From Pictodentalium vernedei (Eukaryota > Mollusca > Scaphopoda > Dentaliida > Dentaliidae), in assembly GCA_031216915.1 (NCBI GenBank), contig CM062295.1:176900927-176964926 (forward strand): 64,000 bases of DNA, written 5' to 3'. The position numbers and the translations under genes are program-made. Numbering within the stretch: the first letter of the stretch is position 1; each line of letters begins with the position of its first letter. The notes under the pieces were generated by a model, which was not told the origin of the DNA, ran no database searches, and saw nothing but the letters and a program-made list of their open reading frames with translations. Shown here piece after piece: positions 9,925-21,654 of the stretch.

Positions 9925-11941
9925 CGTCGGGTTTGGTTGTCGTGGTAGCCCGCGTGAGCGGCCATCTTGTGATGTCATCCCATAGTAATACGTGGTCCCA
10001 GTGCGCATGCGCAACGCGTGTTGTTAGGGTGATACGTATTTCTGTCGGTCATTTTGTATACTGGAGGCCGCCATCTTGGTTTGTAAGGTAGCGCGTGGCT
10101 ACTAGGTGACCCAAAACCTATTTATAGGACAGGGGTATGTTCCGAGGATATGTTCGATTGAATAAGAGTAATTTCCTGATTCGAAGAATTACCCAAATAA
10201 ACCCGACAATCCTCCAAATCAACTTTATTGGTTACGGATCCCCCACAAATCCTACTTGTTTTCAATAATTAGAACGTTCCTTTGTATAAGAGTAGTTTAA
10301 CTTCGTAGAATTACCACAAACAACTCGATAATCCCTCCAAATCACCAAAATGCACTTTTATTTGATATAAAGTCTTAGATTAAGCTTTTTTCCCAAATAA
10401 CAGTCGCGTTCCTTTGTATAATAGTAGCACGTAATGCTATAGGGCCGTTCCTTTGTATAAGAGTGTGCTCAACTGCAGTAGAAAAGCTCACCAATTGGAA
10501 CAATTTTGTTACTATATTTAGCTTTACTGGTCTGTTCAGGCTAGTTCTAATTCTCTTTCAGGTAATTCTGCTCTTGTTTTGTTTATCCAGATCATCAAAT
10601 CAGTTCACTCTATTGCAGCTAACTAACCAATCAGATTGCTTGATTTTTCATAATCTTTATGCAGAGTTATCTCCCTTGTCTACAACAAAGGCTTTTAATG
10701 ATTCTCATCTTCTCGGTATCGCATTGCGACGTTCTGTGAAATCCTTTTTGAGAATTCGTTTTAGAAAAATACCTAGCCTTCGGCGCCCCTTTTTTTATTG
10801 TATGAGGCTATGACGGCCATGGGAAGATCCCTCAATGAGGTCTAATCTACCACCCCCTCTTACCTTCATCTCAGTGTTTAACGGACACGGTCCATAGAAT
10901 CCCTTTTTGGAAAAACGCTTGTGGTCAGAGAATCCCTTTTTTCTCGTATGAGGCCATGAGAGACATAAAAAACCCTCAATGAGGTCTTATATACTATCTC
11001 TCTTAGCCTCATCTCGGTATTTAACGAGCACGGCCCACGGAATCCCTTTTTGGAATGCCTATAGCATCCTTTTATGGGAAACTTCGGTCATTATAGAATC
11101 CATGTTTTGTCGTATGAGGCTATGAGGGCCATGAGCAAATCCCTCAATGAGGTCTAATTTACTATCCCTCTTAGCCTCATCTCGGCATTTGAGGATACCT
11201 ATGACATGGCTACGTCCTATTAGAGGATACCCTTCGAGGATACCTTTTGGAGAATCCCTTTTTGTCGTATGAGACCATGAGAGCTATGAGAAAATCCCTC
11301 AATGATGTCTAATTTACTATCCCTCTCAGCCTCATCTCGGTATTTTAGGATACGTATGACATTGCGACGTACTATTGGAGGATACCTTTCTAGGGTGCCT
11401 TTTCGTTCTACCTTTTAGAGGATACCTATTGGAGGATATATATCTGAATATAATTATGGAGACTATGCAGCTTCTAAACCATCACCACTTTCATAGCTTC
11501 AAGCCCACTACGACTGACTTGTCCATAGTCACCATCATCTGTCCTATCATTAGCTTCTACAGCAGCTACCCAATACTATGGTCTTCTACCGCTCTTGCAG
11601 CCTTGTACCATTACTTCTAACTTGTAGTACTACTACAGGCATGCTGGTTATCTCAGTCTCGACTATAATCTCGATCAAGGTTCAATCAGATTGCTTCATT
11701 TCCTCCAACAGGTGCCATTTTATGCAGAGTGCAAATACCCTGTATAACACGTATACATATAGACAGGCTATATAAGGAATTCCGTAAGTGGGATTCCTAA
11801 CCGATTCCACAAAGTTGGATTCCGTGTATCACCCTACCAACACGCGCAGCGCATGCGCACTGGGACCGCGTATGACTATGGGATGACGTCACAAGATGGC
11901 CGCTCACGCGGGCTACCATGACAACAAAACATGACGTCACA
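9925..11941. mobile_element. Non-autonomous TIR DNA transposon with internal tandem repeats
   Basis: The segment 9925-10036 is mirrored by 11829-11941. Shared blocks include TGGTAGCCCGCGTGAGCGGC, CAGTGCGCATGCGC and the CCCATAGT block. Nothing inside resembles a transposase. A second, rearranged copy lies at 21655-22780. Exact ends and target duplication are not clear to me. Confidence 0.65.
10800..11345. repeat. Four direct repeats of about 150-165 bp
   Basis: Units start at about 10800, 10946, 11112 and 11267 with GTATGAG(G/A)C(T/C)ATGA. Each contains CCCTCAATGA(G/T)GTCT and CCTCATCTC(G/A)G. They are separated by variable GGAATCCCTTTTT / GAGGATACC stretches. Internal to the TIR transposon. 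Confidence 0.8.
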
Positions 11942-12285
11942 GTAGACATAGTAGTCGGGGCGGGGGAGGGGGCGACGGCGACTGACCAACAAGATTCTGA
12001 AATTTCTAGGCCTTTTCGTGTTAAAAGTTTGCAAAATAGAAGGAAACCTAGAGAAACCGAATTTACCGCATTCAGTAAATTTAATTCTGTGTAGAAAAGG
12101 CTTAAAGTATCAGGCAAAAACTATAAAGAAAGACAATTTATGGAGGCTTATTTTCGGGAGTAAAATATTTCTAAACAAATCAGACATGGATTTTCCTTAA
12201 CAGTATTTACAGATATTCATACAGGCATCAGAACAATTTTTCTAAGAAACCAGAAAAGGCATACATGTGCGCAGCATTCAAAGGG

Positions 12286-12735
12286 TTCGATCAAGGGAAT
12301 GCATTAGGGGTCCAAAAATGTGATTTCCAGCAATTCTGAAAAATGCACTCAGTGATCCCTGGTTGACGTCAGTGACCTTGAACCATATTTTGAACCTCCA
12401 TCGAGTGTCGACTCATTTGGTGTTGGTCCAAGGTCCATACCACATACCGTGCTTGAGATATGAGTGTGACCCACATTCAAATTGTTTGGCCACGCCCACT
12501 TTTTTAATGTAAAAATGTATGTATGAACTTTGGGAAAGCATTAGGGGTTAGAAAATGTGATTTCCAGCAATTCTGGAAAATGCACTCAGTGACCCCCGGA
12601 TGACCTCAGTGACCTTGACCCAGATTTTGAACCTCCATCGAGTTTCGACTCACTTGGTGTTGGTCCCAGGTCCACACGTCAAACCATGCCTGAGATATGG
12701 GCGTGACTCACTTTCAAAACACAGCTACGACACCC
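12286..12735. repeat. Tandem pair of about 230-bp repeats
   Basis: Two units (about 12292-12490 and 12537-12715) share GCATTAGGGGT, ATGTGATTTCCAGCAATTCT, AATGCACTCAGTGA and TTGAACCTCCATCGAGT. No conserved ORF; probably part of a larger interspersed repeat whose purine-rich 3' end lies near 12880. Confidence 0.75.
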
Positions 12736-13899
12736 CTAAAGCCCTAGGAATCTGAAAACATAGGTGGCCGAGAACTTGTGACTGTCTATCAGTATGCCAA
12801 AAATCAGCGAGATAGGAGATTCGTTTTCGAGTTATCGTGAGGACAGGGAAGTGCATAGAAGACAGAAGACAGGAGAATAAGAAGAAGAGGGAAGAAGAAA
12901 AAAAAAGAACAAGAAACCGTACAAAAACTATGGTCTGTGTGTTTCACACAGACTAATTAGTCATATTTTGGTTACAATATATGTTTTTGGGCTGAAGTTT
13001 CGATAACTAAACCGTTTTGGTTACCAAAATTGTAGACATTTTGTTTTCGGTGTGAAATTTGTCGGAAAATTTAATTGGACTCTCGGAAAATGTTGGGACT
13101 GCCCCCCCCCCACCCCTCCCCCACCCCCACCCCCCACCCCCACACACACACACCTTCACTGTCCACCCCAATAGCTAAAAACATCTGCAAACAACTTTAT
13201 TTTCTTTCCGGAAAGAGAAAACCTGGGGGTTCAATAAATGCTGATTAAGTAAAATCACTTCTCATAATTCAATATTCCACTTCAACAGATAATCAGTTTT
13301 TGATCTAACCTCTTTAAAGAGGGCAGTGTGTTGTCAATCAGCGACCGTTGAAGATATATTCTTGGTCAAACTCATCTCCGAGTCGACGACGCCAGGCAAA
13401 ATGGATACGTGAACCAGGCTATCGCCGATGACGTACATAAAATATTATAGATTAAAAGGCATGACTTGCAGAAAACATGAACCTGTATATTTTAACAGAT
13501 ATGAACCCTGGTTCATGTCATCTGTCACGCTCCATGACAATATGAGATCTTTGTTTGATTTGCGATAGGAAAACACCACAGACGTTATTTGGAAAACGTT
13601 CCAGTCTGAAGCGCAGTCATCGACGAATTTCAGGTAAACTGTTCATGTTTTGCAATACTGTTCACATCTCTGTTTCAGCTATTGATTTTCTCCGCTATTC
13701 TGCAATAAAAGTTAATGCAAGGTATCTATGCGTTTCCCCGATGCTCAAAAAATCAATCAACCCGTTAGTAGGAGGTGGCGTGTTTCGGCTCATTTTTCAG
13801 TTCGCAATCCGATATCTGGTTTTCTCAAGCCTCGCAATCAAGGTAAGACAATGATTTTCCCTTTTTATAATCGAGATGTTTCTGTTATCGCGTTGAACA
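12736..13899. other. No gene; C/A-rich microsatellite
   Basis: A C-rich tract followed by (CA)n lies at about 13100-13153. ORFs at 13555-14042 overlap a family E MITE and show no domain. Nothing else supported. Confidence 0.45.
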
Positions 13900-14105
13900 C
13901 ATATGGTATATTCCATGTCGGTTCACTGGAAGCAATTAGAAGAGTCCATATTTATTATTTGGGAGGAGGATCAATTAATATTTTCAACGTGCAGCCTTGG
14001 GGCTACAAGTTGAAAATATTGATTGGACTGCCCCGACTTTAACTTAGCAGCCATCCTACTTCATGAAAGTATGACGTATCACGTTCCTGGGTTCAGTGGG
14101 TTAAT
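13900..14105. mobile_element. MITE family E, copy 2
   Basis: Contains TCACTGGAAGCAATTAGAAG, the hairpin ATATTTTCAACGTGCAGCC...GTTGAAAATATTGATTGG, and CATCCTACTTCATGAAA. Homologous to 16958-17190 and 18076-18310. Confidence 0.75.
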
Positions 14106-14137
14106 AACCCTGTGTCTAAAATTGTGAATAGGATAAC

Positions 14138-14390
14138 TTAACCCTTTACCTAACATGAAAAGCAGACGACACTTGGAAAAAAAATTCTTGAATAACTAAT
14201 TTTTTTCATTTTTTGTCTCAAAAACATAGGTTATGACCCCTCATTGGAACGAGCTCGACGAGCTCGTTCCAATGAGGGGTCATAACTTATGTTTTTGAGA
14301 CAAAAAATGAAAAAAATATTGAAAATTAATTCGCGATTTTTGAGAATAGCGCTGGCCGGTTTTGGCCGTTACGTTGGGTAAAGGGTTTAA
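14138..14390. mobile_element. MITE family B, copy 2 (complete)
   Basis: TIRs TTAACCCTTTACCTAAC / GTTGGGTAAAGGGTTTAA. Central palindrome around GAACGAGCTCGACGAGCTCG with arms reaching AAAAACATAGGTTATGACCC. Length equals copy 1. Confidence 0.85.
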
Positions 14391-14672
14391 GTTTTATTTT
14401 TAGCAACAAAAACATATCTTATGATCCCCGTTTAGAACGAACTCGACGAGCTCGTTCCATTTGCGGCGTGCTAAGCTATGTTTTTGTGGCAAAAATGGAA
14501 ATAAAATGAACTTTGAATGTTTATTTAACGGAGTTTAACGACACTTTCAACAGCCATGGTCACCTCCTTTTGGACAGTTTTAACGGTGGAGGAAAATTTG
14601 AAATTGCTATTTTTTTTTATTTTTTTTTTCGGGGTGGGAAGAATATGTTGTCGTTGTACTAAGTAAAGGGTT
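14391..14672. mobile_element. MITE family B, copy 3, interrupted by a SINE tail
   Basis: A degenerate palindrome (GAACGAACTCGACGAGCTCG near 14434) abuts copy 2. The right end GTAAAGGGTTA is at about 14664. Between them, 14519-14600 is the reverse complement of the SINE 3' end (GTTTAACGACACTTTCAACA, TAACGGTGGAGG). Confidence 0.55.
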
Positions 14673-16145
14673 ATATTTCTATCGTACGGATCAGTAAATC
14701 CTCACAGTGCAACACGCAAAACGCACCATTAATGCTATGATTTTTTTATTTTTCGTAATTTTATTCCAAACCGTAGCCTATTACCCATCGACGAGCTTGT
14801 TCACCAATTACACAGACCAGTGTTGCTGATCGTTTATATTGCTTACTTTACAGGACACTCATTAGCGTTAGTTGCCCGGTTCTTTTATATCGCGCATCAG
14901 AGCTTGTCCATTACAGCAGTAGACAAGCACTGCTGTACTTCTCGAGGTTCCACTCGAGAAGAGATGGAAAACTGAGAACAGAAATTGTGGCGTGTCAAAA
15001 GAATTCATGACTATCAAGTTGATTTTAGCTGCGATCGGAGCTCAACAAGCAGCTAAGGACGTACGGATACTTGTTAGTCCGCCCGTACTCAGGATAGGTA
15101 CATTGTGAGATGTTTTACATGTACTGCATACAAGGGTAGCAATGGGAATTTCGAGCTCTTTGTAAATTCTGTTACGGGGCGAACCCTTTAATAGTGTCTA
15201 CGTCTTGGTGTAGACATATAATCCAAGTCTAGAGGCGACGAGAGGGAAAGTATGTAAGTGGTTAATCACTTACCTAAGGAATCGGCCGCATCCGCCCAAG
15301 TAATTTACAAACTGAGCTTTTGAAAAACAAACTCTAAAAATATAAAAATAAACAAAAACATACCATGTGACTTCCCCCACTCCCTCCCCTATTGGAACAA
15401 GCTCGTTCAAATGAGCGGTTCACGATATGGTTTTGTTGAACTTTTTTGAAAAAAATTAATTGAAATAACAAATTTTGATACGGTGTGCAATTGTTGATGG
15501 ATTAATCAAGGATATGAGATTCATTTCTCCATGGGACACTCAAAAGTTTTTTGTCTGCTAAATAGTGTAATACAGTCCTTCAAAAATAGCTCACCGTGAC
15601 ATATCCAACAAAGGAAAAATGTCCCACAATGCACTGAACTCCAAATCCGCAGATCGTATCAATCGCACGTACGTCGGTCCGTCTGTCTATACGGCCAGCC
15701 GTCTGCTCAGAAGCAAATATCGTTTCTGGGTCAAATATTCACCAGTATTGCAAATTTTAATCTGCGACCAAAATTTGAGCCGATCAAGGTATAGTTTGTA
15801 CGTTCGTAAGTCCGTCTATTCGCGATAAATATGTCTCATCTGTGGAATGTGACGGGAATACATTCACACGGTGCCCGTAGATTTCTGTGTTCTCGCACTT
15901 GTTTCAGCTTTACATGATATTGAATTGTTTCTCTTAACTGGTTGAGTTCTAAATTATTCTGTGTCGTCAATTTTTTTTCACATGTCTTTTTCTCGCTACA
16001 ATTTATGGGAGGGTGTCTTCAGGCACTCTTCCGTGAAATGTAGCACGGTACATCCAGAAAGAGTGCACAATTCCACTTCAGTGATAATATGAAGCACACC
16101 CAAAGAATATGAAGTCTGTAAATATACAGAACCGCACATATCTTT
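14673..16145. other. No gene apart from one decayed MITE
   Basis: No convincing ORF. Holds the decayed family B copy listed at 15250-15500 and the repeat 15995-16060 resembling 1790-1850. Confidence 0.45.
15250..15500. mobile_element. MITE family B, copy 4 (decayed)
   Basis: Shows TAATCACTTACCTAAGGAAT, GGCCGCATCCGCCCAAGTAA, ATTGGAACAAGCTCGTTCAA and GATATGGTTTTGTTGAA. The central palindrome is shortened. Confidence 0.6.
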
Positions 16146-16262
16146 GAATGGGTTAAGAATTATCGCACTTGATTGCTTTGACCCAGGATATCACTCGAGC
16201 CTTCGGATCTGATTATATCCAGGGCCAAAGCAATTTCGTGCGATAATCCTTAACCCATTCAA
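16146..16262. repeat. Inverted repeat, about 45-bp arms
   Basis: GAATGGGTTAAGAATTATCG at 16146 is mirrored by CGATAATCCTTAACCCATTC. Inner arms also pair (GCTTTGACCCAGGATAT with ATATCCAGGGCCAAAGC). Imperfect foldback repeat. Confidence 0.75.
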
Positions 16263-16873
16263 ATGTGTGTGCTTTTCTGTATTTATCACTCGCCTACGAA
16301 GAAACAACCAGTCTACACGAAAATTTAACTAAAAGCACTTTTTAGCTGGATAAATGCTGCATTTCCTTCGTTGTCAACGTGACATCACTGTTAGGTGGTG
16401 GGATACCAACCCTAATTTGCTTTTTAATTTTTACTGCATTCAATTGGTCGCAATCAATTGACGCCGATCAGTGCCACGGTCACAATGATCGAACTTCAAA
16501 TATTGACTAAACTGCAGGGAATAACACAACACAAACTTTTTAAATAGCAAATAAATTTAGCACACTCCATCATTATATGACCAGTTGTGGAACGTAGTTG
16601 CCAAGGAACAAGCAGTCAGAATGTTACTTTTATTTTGTAGATTTTCTACTGAAATCTGATTGTTTAAATATCCCGGGTAAACAAATGTAAGGGAGGAACT
16701 TGAAATTTCCAAGCGATTTCGACTCCGGTGCATTCGACCAATGATGACGTTATTTATTTAGATGGGTTCCTTCTCTGTTTACGTTGGAATCGAACATGTT
16801 TTGTATCACCACATGTGCGATACAACTTTATTTTTTTCGTGTAGGCAGAACAGTGGAAATCCCGTGTTTTACA
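16263..16873. other. No recognisable feature
   Basis: Host sequence without convincing ORF or repeat. Confidence 0.45.
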
Positions 16874-17271
16874 TTAACCCTTTCCGACTACGGTCATCGT
16901 GACGTTTTAACGTCACGACGAATCGGGTTTTGGCGACGTTAAACGCAATCGCTAGCCCTTTGAACCCTGGTGGTAGCTTCCATATCAGTTCAATGACAGC
17001 AGCAGGTAGAGTCCATACTCAATATTTGTGGGTAGACCAATTAATATTTGCAACGTGCAGCCTTGTGGCTGCACGTTGAAAATATTAATTGGTCTACCAC
17101 ACACATGCACTTAGCATCCATCCTATGTAATGAAATTATAAAGTAAGGTGTTCCTGGACGAGAAAGCGCCCGCTCGGGTTCAAAGTCCGAGTACGTAATA
17201 TTACGTACCGTAGCCGCAACGCACGGCAATTTTCGTACGTAATATTACGTACCGTAGTCGCAAAGGGTTAA
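16874..17271. mobile_element. MITE family F carrying a nested MITE
   Basis: Outer ends TTAACCCTTTCCGACTACGG and CCGTAGTCGCAAAGGGTTAA are inverted repeats. Inside are palindromes CGTGACGTTTTAACGTCACG and GTACGTAATATTACGTAC (twice). Family E copy 3 sits between the two halves. Confidence 0.75.
16958..17190. mobile_element. MITE family E, copy 3 (nested)
   Basis: Runs from CCCTTTGAACCCTGGTGGTA to GCTCGGGTTCAAAG. Central hairpin at 17032-17097 (ACCAATTAATATTTGCAACG against its mirror). Inserted in family F. Confidence 0.8.
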
Positions 17272-17479
17272 TAGATGTGTGGTAAGTTATGTTACCGGTT
17301 TTCTAGAATAAAGCCCAACAAACCAGTTAAGAAGTTAACAATTCTTGGACACGTACAAAATTTTGATTTTCCCCATTTTGCTTACGAGAGGGTTCCACAT
17401 TATAGTGTTGTTTTTAATGTCGGTCACATGCCTTTGTCCCACATGCTTATTTTTTTCGCCAGATACCCAGGGGCATAGC

Positions 17480-17743
17480 CTGGCAAAATAATGAAGTGTG
17501 GGGAGCAAAATTATTGTCCCCTTCCGCTTCACCCCGTGCTGGGTTACTAACTCCGCACATGCAGGGTTAGCGTTTGTTGAAAACAAGTGCACCATCGACT
17601 GCAGTACGCCTTAGCACACAGCGCCACCGTGTCCCGCGTAGGCAATCGGGATTAAGTGCCTTGCCCAAGGGCACAACATAGTGTCGGGGATCGAACCGTG
17701 GACTTCTCGGCTTGATGTCCAATGTTGCAACCACTGAGCGGGC
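17480..17743 (-). mobile_element. tRNA-headed SINE, minus strand, 3' truncated
   Basis: The reverse complement of the shared SINE body (GGGCAAGGCACTTAATCCCG, GCGCTGTGTGCTAAGGCGTA) and of a tRNA-like B box (GGTTCGATCCCCGA) lies here. The terminal A-rich tail is missing. Confidence 0.75.
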
Positions 17744-18075
17744 AAAAAAACGACTTTTTTTATTTATTCGGGATTTTGTTTCAAATGTCGTCTGCTATTT
17801 ATATTAGGGTAAACAGTTAATGAAAAATAACAAAAGATAAACTAAATTTACTATCCGCACACACAATTTTACGACGTCTGCGTTGGCTTCTGACAGTATG
17901 CGTTTACTATACGTGTTGTGATGCATTTGATGGTGATTATACGATAAGAAAAGTGCATGCAGTTAGTGGAGAGAGAAATTACCATCGAAACACTCATCAG
18001 GTTGTGGGATCCCAAACACATTAACCACGATATCATCCTAAAAAGAACGAGGTTTACAAGGAAAATTTCAGCCAG
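17744..18075. other. No recognisable feature
   Basis: Host sequence with nothing I can name. Confidence 0.45.
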
Positions 18076-18310
18076 TAACTCTTTGAACTCTAGTAGTATC
18101 TTCCATGCCAGTTGAATGGCAGCAATTGGAAGAGCCCATATTCATTACTTGGGGTGGACCGACCAATATTTTCAACGTGCAGCCTCGGGGCTGCACGTTG
18201 AAAATATTGATTGGTTTTTCCCACACATTTATTGAACAACCATCCTTTTTAATGACGTTATGACGTATCATGTTCCTGGTCGGAAAAGGCCGCTCGTGTT
18301 CGAAGGGTTA
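18076..18310. mobile_element. MITE family E, copy 4 (complete)
   Basis: Ends TAACTCTTTGAACTC / GTTCGAAGGGTTA. Perfect central hairpin CAATATTTTCAACGTGCAGC at 18163-18209. Best-preserved member of the family. Confidence 0.8.
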
Positions 18311-18379
18311 AATCTCAGCGGAACATCCTAACATAATTCTAATTAACCTACTTGCAGACTTCATATCCCTGCTTTCTGG

Positions 18380-18725
18380 AGCGCGGTGGCTCAATGGTTA
18401 GGAGATTGGACTTCAAACCAAAAGGTCCACGGTTCGAGTCCGATCAGGGTAACTGCGCTGTGTTCTTGGGCAAGGCACTTCATCCCGACTGCCCATGTGG
18501 GGACACGGTGGCGCTGTGTATTAGGCATACTACACTTCGATGGTGCACTTGTCTTACACCAATGCTAACTCAGCTTACGCGGAGTTAGTACGTTAGGGAC
18601 TCTGACAGTTGCTCGCCGTTGCTCGGTGGTTCTCTTCGGGTACTCCGGCTTCCTCCAAGAGTAAAACTGTCCGACATGAGGCGACTCTGGCTGTCGAAAG
18701 TGTCGTTAAACCATAATAAATAAAT
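18380..18725 (+). mobile_element. tRNA-headed SINE, full length
   Basis: Head GAGCGCGGTGGCTCAATGGT with B box GGTTCGAGTCC. Body GGGCAAGGCACTTCATCCCG, ACGGTGGCGCTGTGTATTAG, and 3' end GTCGTTAAACCATAATAAAT. Close relative of the copy at 9160. Confidence 0.85.
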
Positions 18726-18866
18726 CGATACATAAATAACTTCTCCTGCATTCCACCATCTGTTTCAGTGGCATTTCGATCACATCTGGACGAGTCCTTT
18801 GTGTAAGGCAGTCGAGTTTGATGAATGAGCACTTTACATTGAAAGCAAGATATATCAACATCACGC

Positions 18867-19249
18867 TGGGGGCGCGGTGGCGTTGCGGTAACAGGTTCTC
18901 GTCAGATCACCGAAGTTGAGCAACGCCAGGTCCGGTTAGTCCTTGGATGGGTGACCGTCTGAGCGATCGATTCGGACTCCCGCGTTGTGTCCTTGGGCAA
19001 GGCACTTAACCCTGATTGTCCACATGGGGGCACGATGACGCCGTGTACTAAGGCGTGCTGCACGTCGATGGTGCGCATGTCTTCAACCAATCTTACCCTG
19101 CTGTCTCTGTGATGTTGGAGAGCTGGCAGCTCCTCGTCGTTGCTGGGTGACTCTCTCCGGTTTTTTTCCGGCTTCCTCCACCCGTAAAACTGTCACCGAC
19201 ACGATATGAGCTTGGCTATTAATGTGTCGTTAAACCTTAATAAATAAAT
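18867..19249 (+). mobile_element. 5S-rRNA-headed SINE, copy 1
   Basis: 18897-18963 matches the middle of eukaryotic 5S rRNA (TCTCGTCAGATCACCGAAGT..., GGTTAGTCCTTGGATGGGTG), including the region used as internal pol III control. It is preceded by GGGGGCGCGGTGGCG. The downstream body (CTTGGGCAAGGCACTTAACC..., CCTCCACCCGTAAAACTG) and 3' end are the same as in the tRNA-headed SINEs. 5S-derived SINEs are a known class. Confidence 0.85.
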
Positions 19250-19560
19250 CAACATCACGCCAAATAAAGCCCAACATGTGATACTTTCATCGGACCAATC
19301 CATTTTTAGGGGTGCATATCGCACAACCATCATGTTTAGTACATTCATACAACCTGTAAAGCTTGTAGGCTGACAACACTGACTTTTTATGCTGAGAAAT
19401 CAAACATCAGCCAGTGAATTTTGTTCTCACCCTTACTACTAATCAGACCGGGAATATAAGACTAATGGACATAATCATTCTAAATAAATAAAGTTCTAAG
19501 CACTGCCACAATTTGTGTTCACGCTGGGCCGAAACTGCCTGGTTCCACATTTCTTTCCAT

Positions 19561-19920
19561 ATTATTTATTTATTTATTGGTGTTTAAGGTCACATATTTC
19601 TGCACAATGGCTAACCATGACCGTGACAGTTTTACGGGTGGAGGAAGCCGGAGTACACGGAGAGAACGACCGGGCAAGGGCGAGCAACTGTCAGCTCCCC
19701 AACATACCAACTCCACACAAGCAGGGTTAGCATTGGTTGAAGACAGGTGCACCATCGACATGCAGTACGCCTTAGTACACAGCGTCACCGTGCCCCCACG
19801 TGGGCAATGGGGGTGAAGTGTCTTGCCCAAGGACACAACGCGGTTGCCGCAGGTGGGATTCGAACCGAGGAGTTCTCGGCTTGCAGCTTGCACCTCTACC
19901 AACTGAGTCATCGCGCCCCC
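19561..19920 (-). mobile_element. tRNA-headed SINE, minus strand, full length
   Basis: Read on the minus strand it starts GGGGGCGCGATGACTCAGTT, has B box GGTTCGAATCCCACC, the shared body, and ends with an AATAAATAAATAAAT tail at 19561. The tail block CCTTAAACACCAATAAATAA differs from that of the 9160 copy. Confidence 0.85.
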
Positions 19921-20231
19921 ATTTCTTTCCATTCTTGACATTTTAGTGCCAAACAAAGGGTGGGAGTGAACTCCGCTGTCTTATTCAAATAAATTCATCG
20001 ACTTTTGAAAAATGAACTGGAAATTATTTAAAGATTGAAAGCACAATTGCTGACGGAAAATCCCACAGAATTGGAAATCCCCTGTAGGCGAACAGGGTGG
20101 TCACGTAAGTTATATCTTTGCCACTGAATCAATTGAAGACCAGGCTGAATGATATCGGTACCTGTTGTTGCATTCAGATAATTAGAGATTAATCTACTAA
20201 TTACCGTTAGTCCACTGGGCTTAGCGCGAGT
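19921..20231. other. No recognisable feature
   Basis: About 310 bp of host sequence with nothing nameable. Confidence 0.4.
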
Positions 20232-20334
20232 CTTTACAAAAGGCAGTATTTAATTTGATAACTACTTCATACCGTCGCGAGTGACTCGCGACGGTATGAA
20301 GTATTTATCTAATTAAATGCTGCCTTTTGTAAAG
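20232..20334. repeat. Inverted repeat, about 48-bp arms
   Basis: CTTTACAAAAGGCAGTATTT is mirrored by the AAATGCTGCCTTTTGTAAAG block. The centre CGTCGCGAGTGACTCGCGACG is itself a perfect palindrome. Foldback-like. Confidence 0.8.
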
Positions 20335-20689
20335 TTAATAACCAACCGTGTTTGCGGGAGAAACAACAGTGCCTCGTTACCTCTCAGTGACAATTAACGT
20401 TGAAAGTTTGGCCAAACACAATTCACAACACCTTATTGACAAAGGAAGTAATAACATATTTTTTTGGTTGATCCGTCATCGATCGTGCTCTTCATTGTCA
20501 CAACGGCTTTCCTTCTCGAGTGAAAGAACTATTTTAGTGCAAAGATTTTAGCCAGTGAAGATGTTTGGAGCAAAACCAAATTGTTTGGGTGCAAGTGGCT
20601 AAACTGGCACCCGTCAGCGTGAACACCGAGGTCCGTCACTATTCTTAGATACTGGAATGTGTGTATTTTGAATTGTTTTTTGAACTTCT

Positions 20690-21600
20690 TTACAGGACGT
20701 TGTCCAGTTGTTGTTATGTGTAGAAGAAACCTTCTTTTTCAGAGTACCATTTAGATCTCTACAATTGCCGAAGATAACCAAGGCAATCTGTAATGATGTG
20801 GTGAAGGGCATGCCAGAATACCACAATTTTCACATATCACTGAATGAGCAACTTCCCATCACAATTCTATGCTTATACGGATGTCATTAAACAAGCCAAG
20901 CTTTACTGGTGATAACGTTACCTCATTCAGAATACAAAATAAACGTTCTATTTTCTCGGCCTTGGTGAAAGCTTTACACCCTGCGCTTGAATACATTGAG
21001 AATGTTCAGGATTCGAGTATTTTTTCCGACCCTCTTTCCTCTTTACTGGCTTTACTCAACCCCAGGTTGTAGAATCTTCTCATTTTGGAACTTGAGGGGA
21101 TGTTGGGAAGTTGAATACTCTCACGTCTGATCAATATGATATCGTGTTTTACTGGTTACCTGGACATGTTAGTATCTCGAGTAAAACCAAGGCAAATAGT
21201 GCAGCTAAACCAGTCTTAAACAAGCCTCTCCCTGATTTTAAAATTCATTTCAGTGATTTTAAACCACATATCAATAAGTATATAAAATCTGTGTAGCAGG
21301 CGGAATGGGATGGGAAGACAAATAACAAGCACTATCGCTTCTGAACTCCTATTACTGATACGTAACTGTCGAGGAACATACGTAAGTCGTTCACGACTAA
21401 TATGAAATCGTGTCATTTTGACACGATTTCATATTAGTCATGCACGACTTACAAATTCCTTTTTGTTAGAGGGTAATATGCGATCAGAATGTGTTCCCTG
21501 TCAATGTCCGCTGACAACCGAACACATTCTATCGGATTGTACTGATCTTAATGACACCAGGCGGCGATGACTATGGACAAGTAGTGGCCTTGAAGATATG
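20690..21600 (+). pseudogene. Non-LTR retrotransposon ORF2 C-terminal remnant (RNase H and Cys-rich tail)
   Basis: Interrupted frames contain segments typical of the RNase H domain at the end of Jockey/CR1-like reverse transcriptases: a KALHPALEYIENVQDS-like stretch, DPLSSLLALLNPRL, YDIVFYWLPGHVSIS, ANSAAKPVLNKPLP, and FKPHINKYIKSV followed by a stop. Further on, a Cys-rich motif is readable in another frame near 21495-21545 (CVPCQCPLTTEHILSDC). Several frameshifts and stops make it dead. An inverted duplication of about 30 bp at 21385-21450 interrupts it. The family is inferred by eye; the exact clade is uncertain. Confidence 0.65.
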
Positions 21601-21654
21601 AAGAGTGCGGTGGGGTGGGGGGGGGGGGGGTCCAGAAGCCGGGTGCTGAATAGG

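Noticed and set aside
13555-14042. Host gene candidates from two overlapping frames
   Set aside because: They overlap a family E MITE and share no similarity with known proteins that I can recognise.
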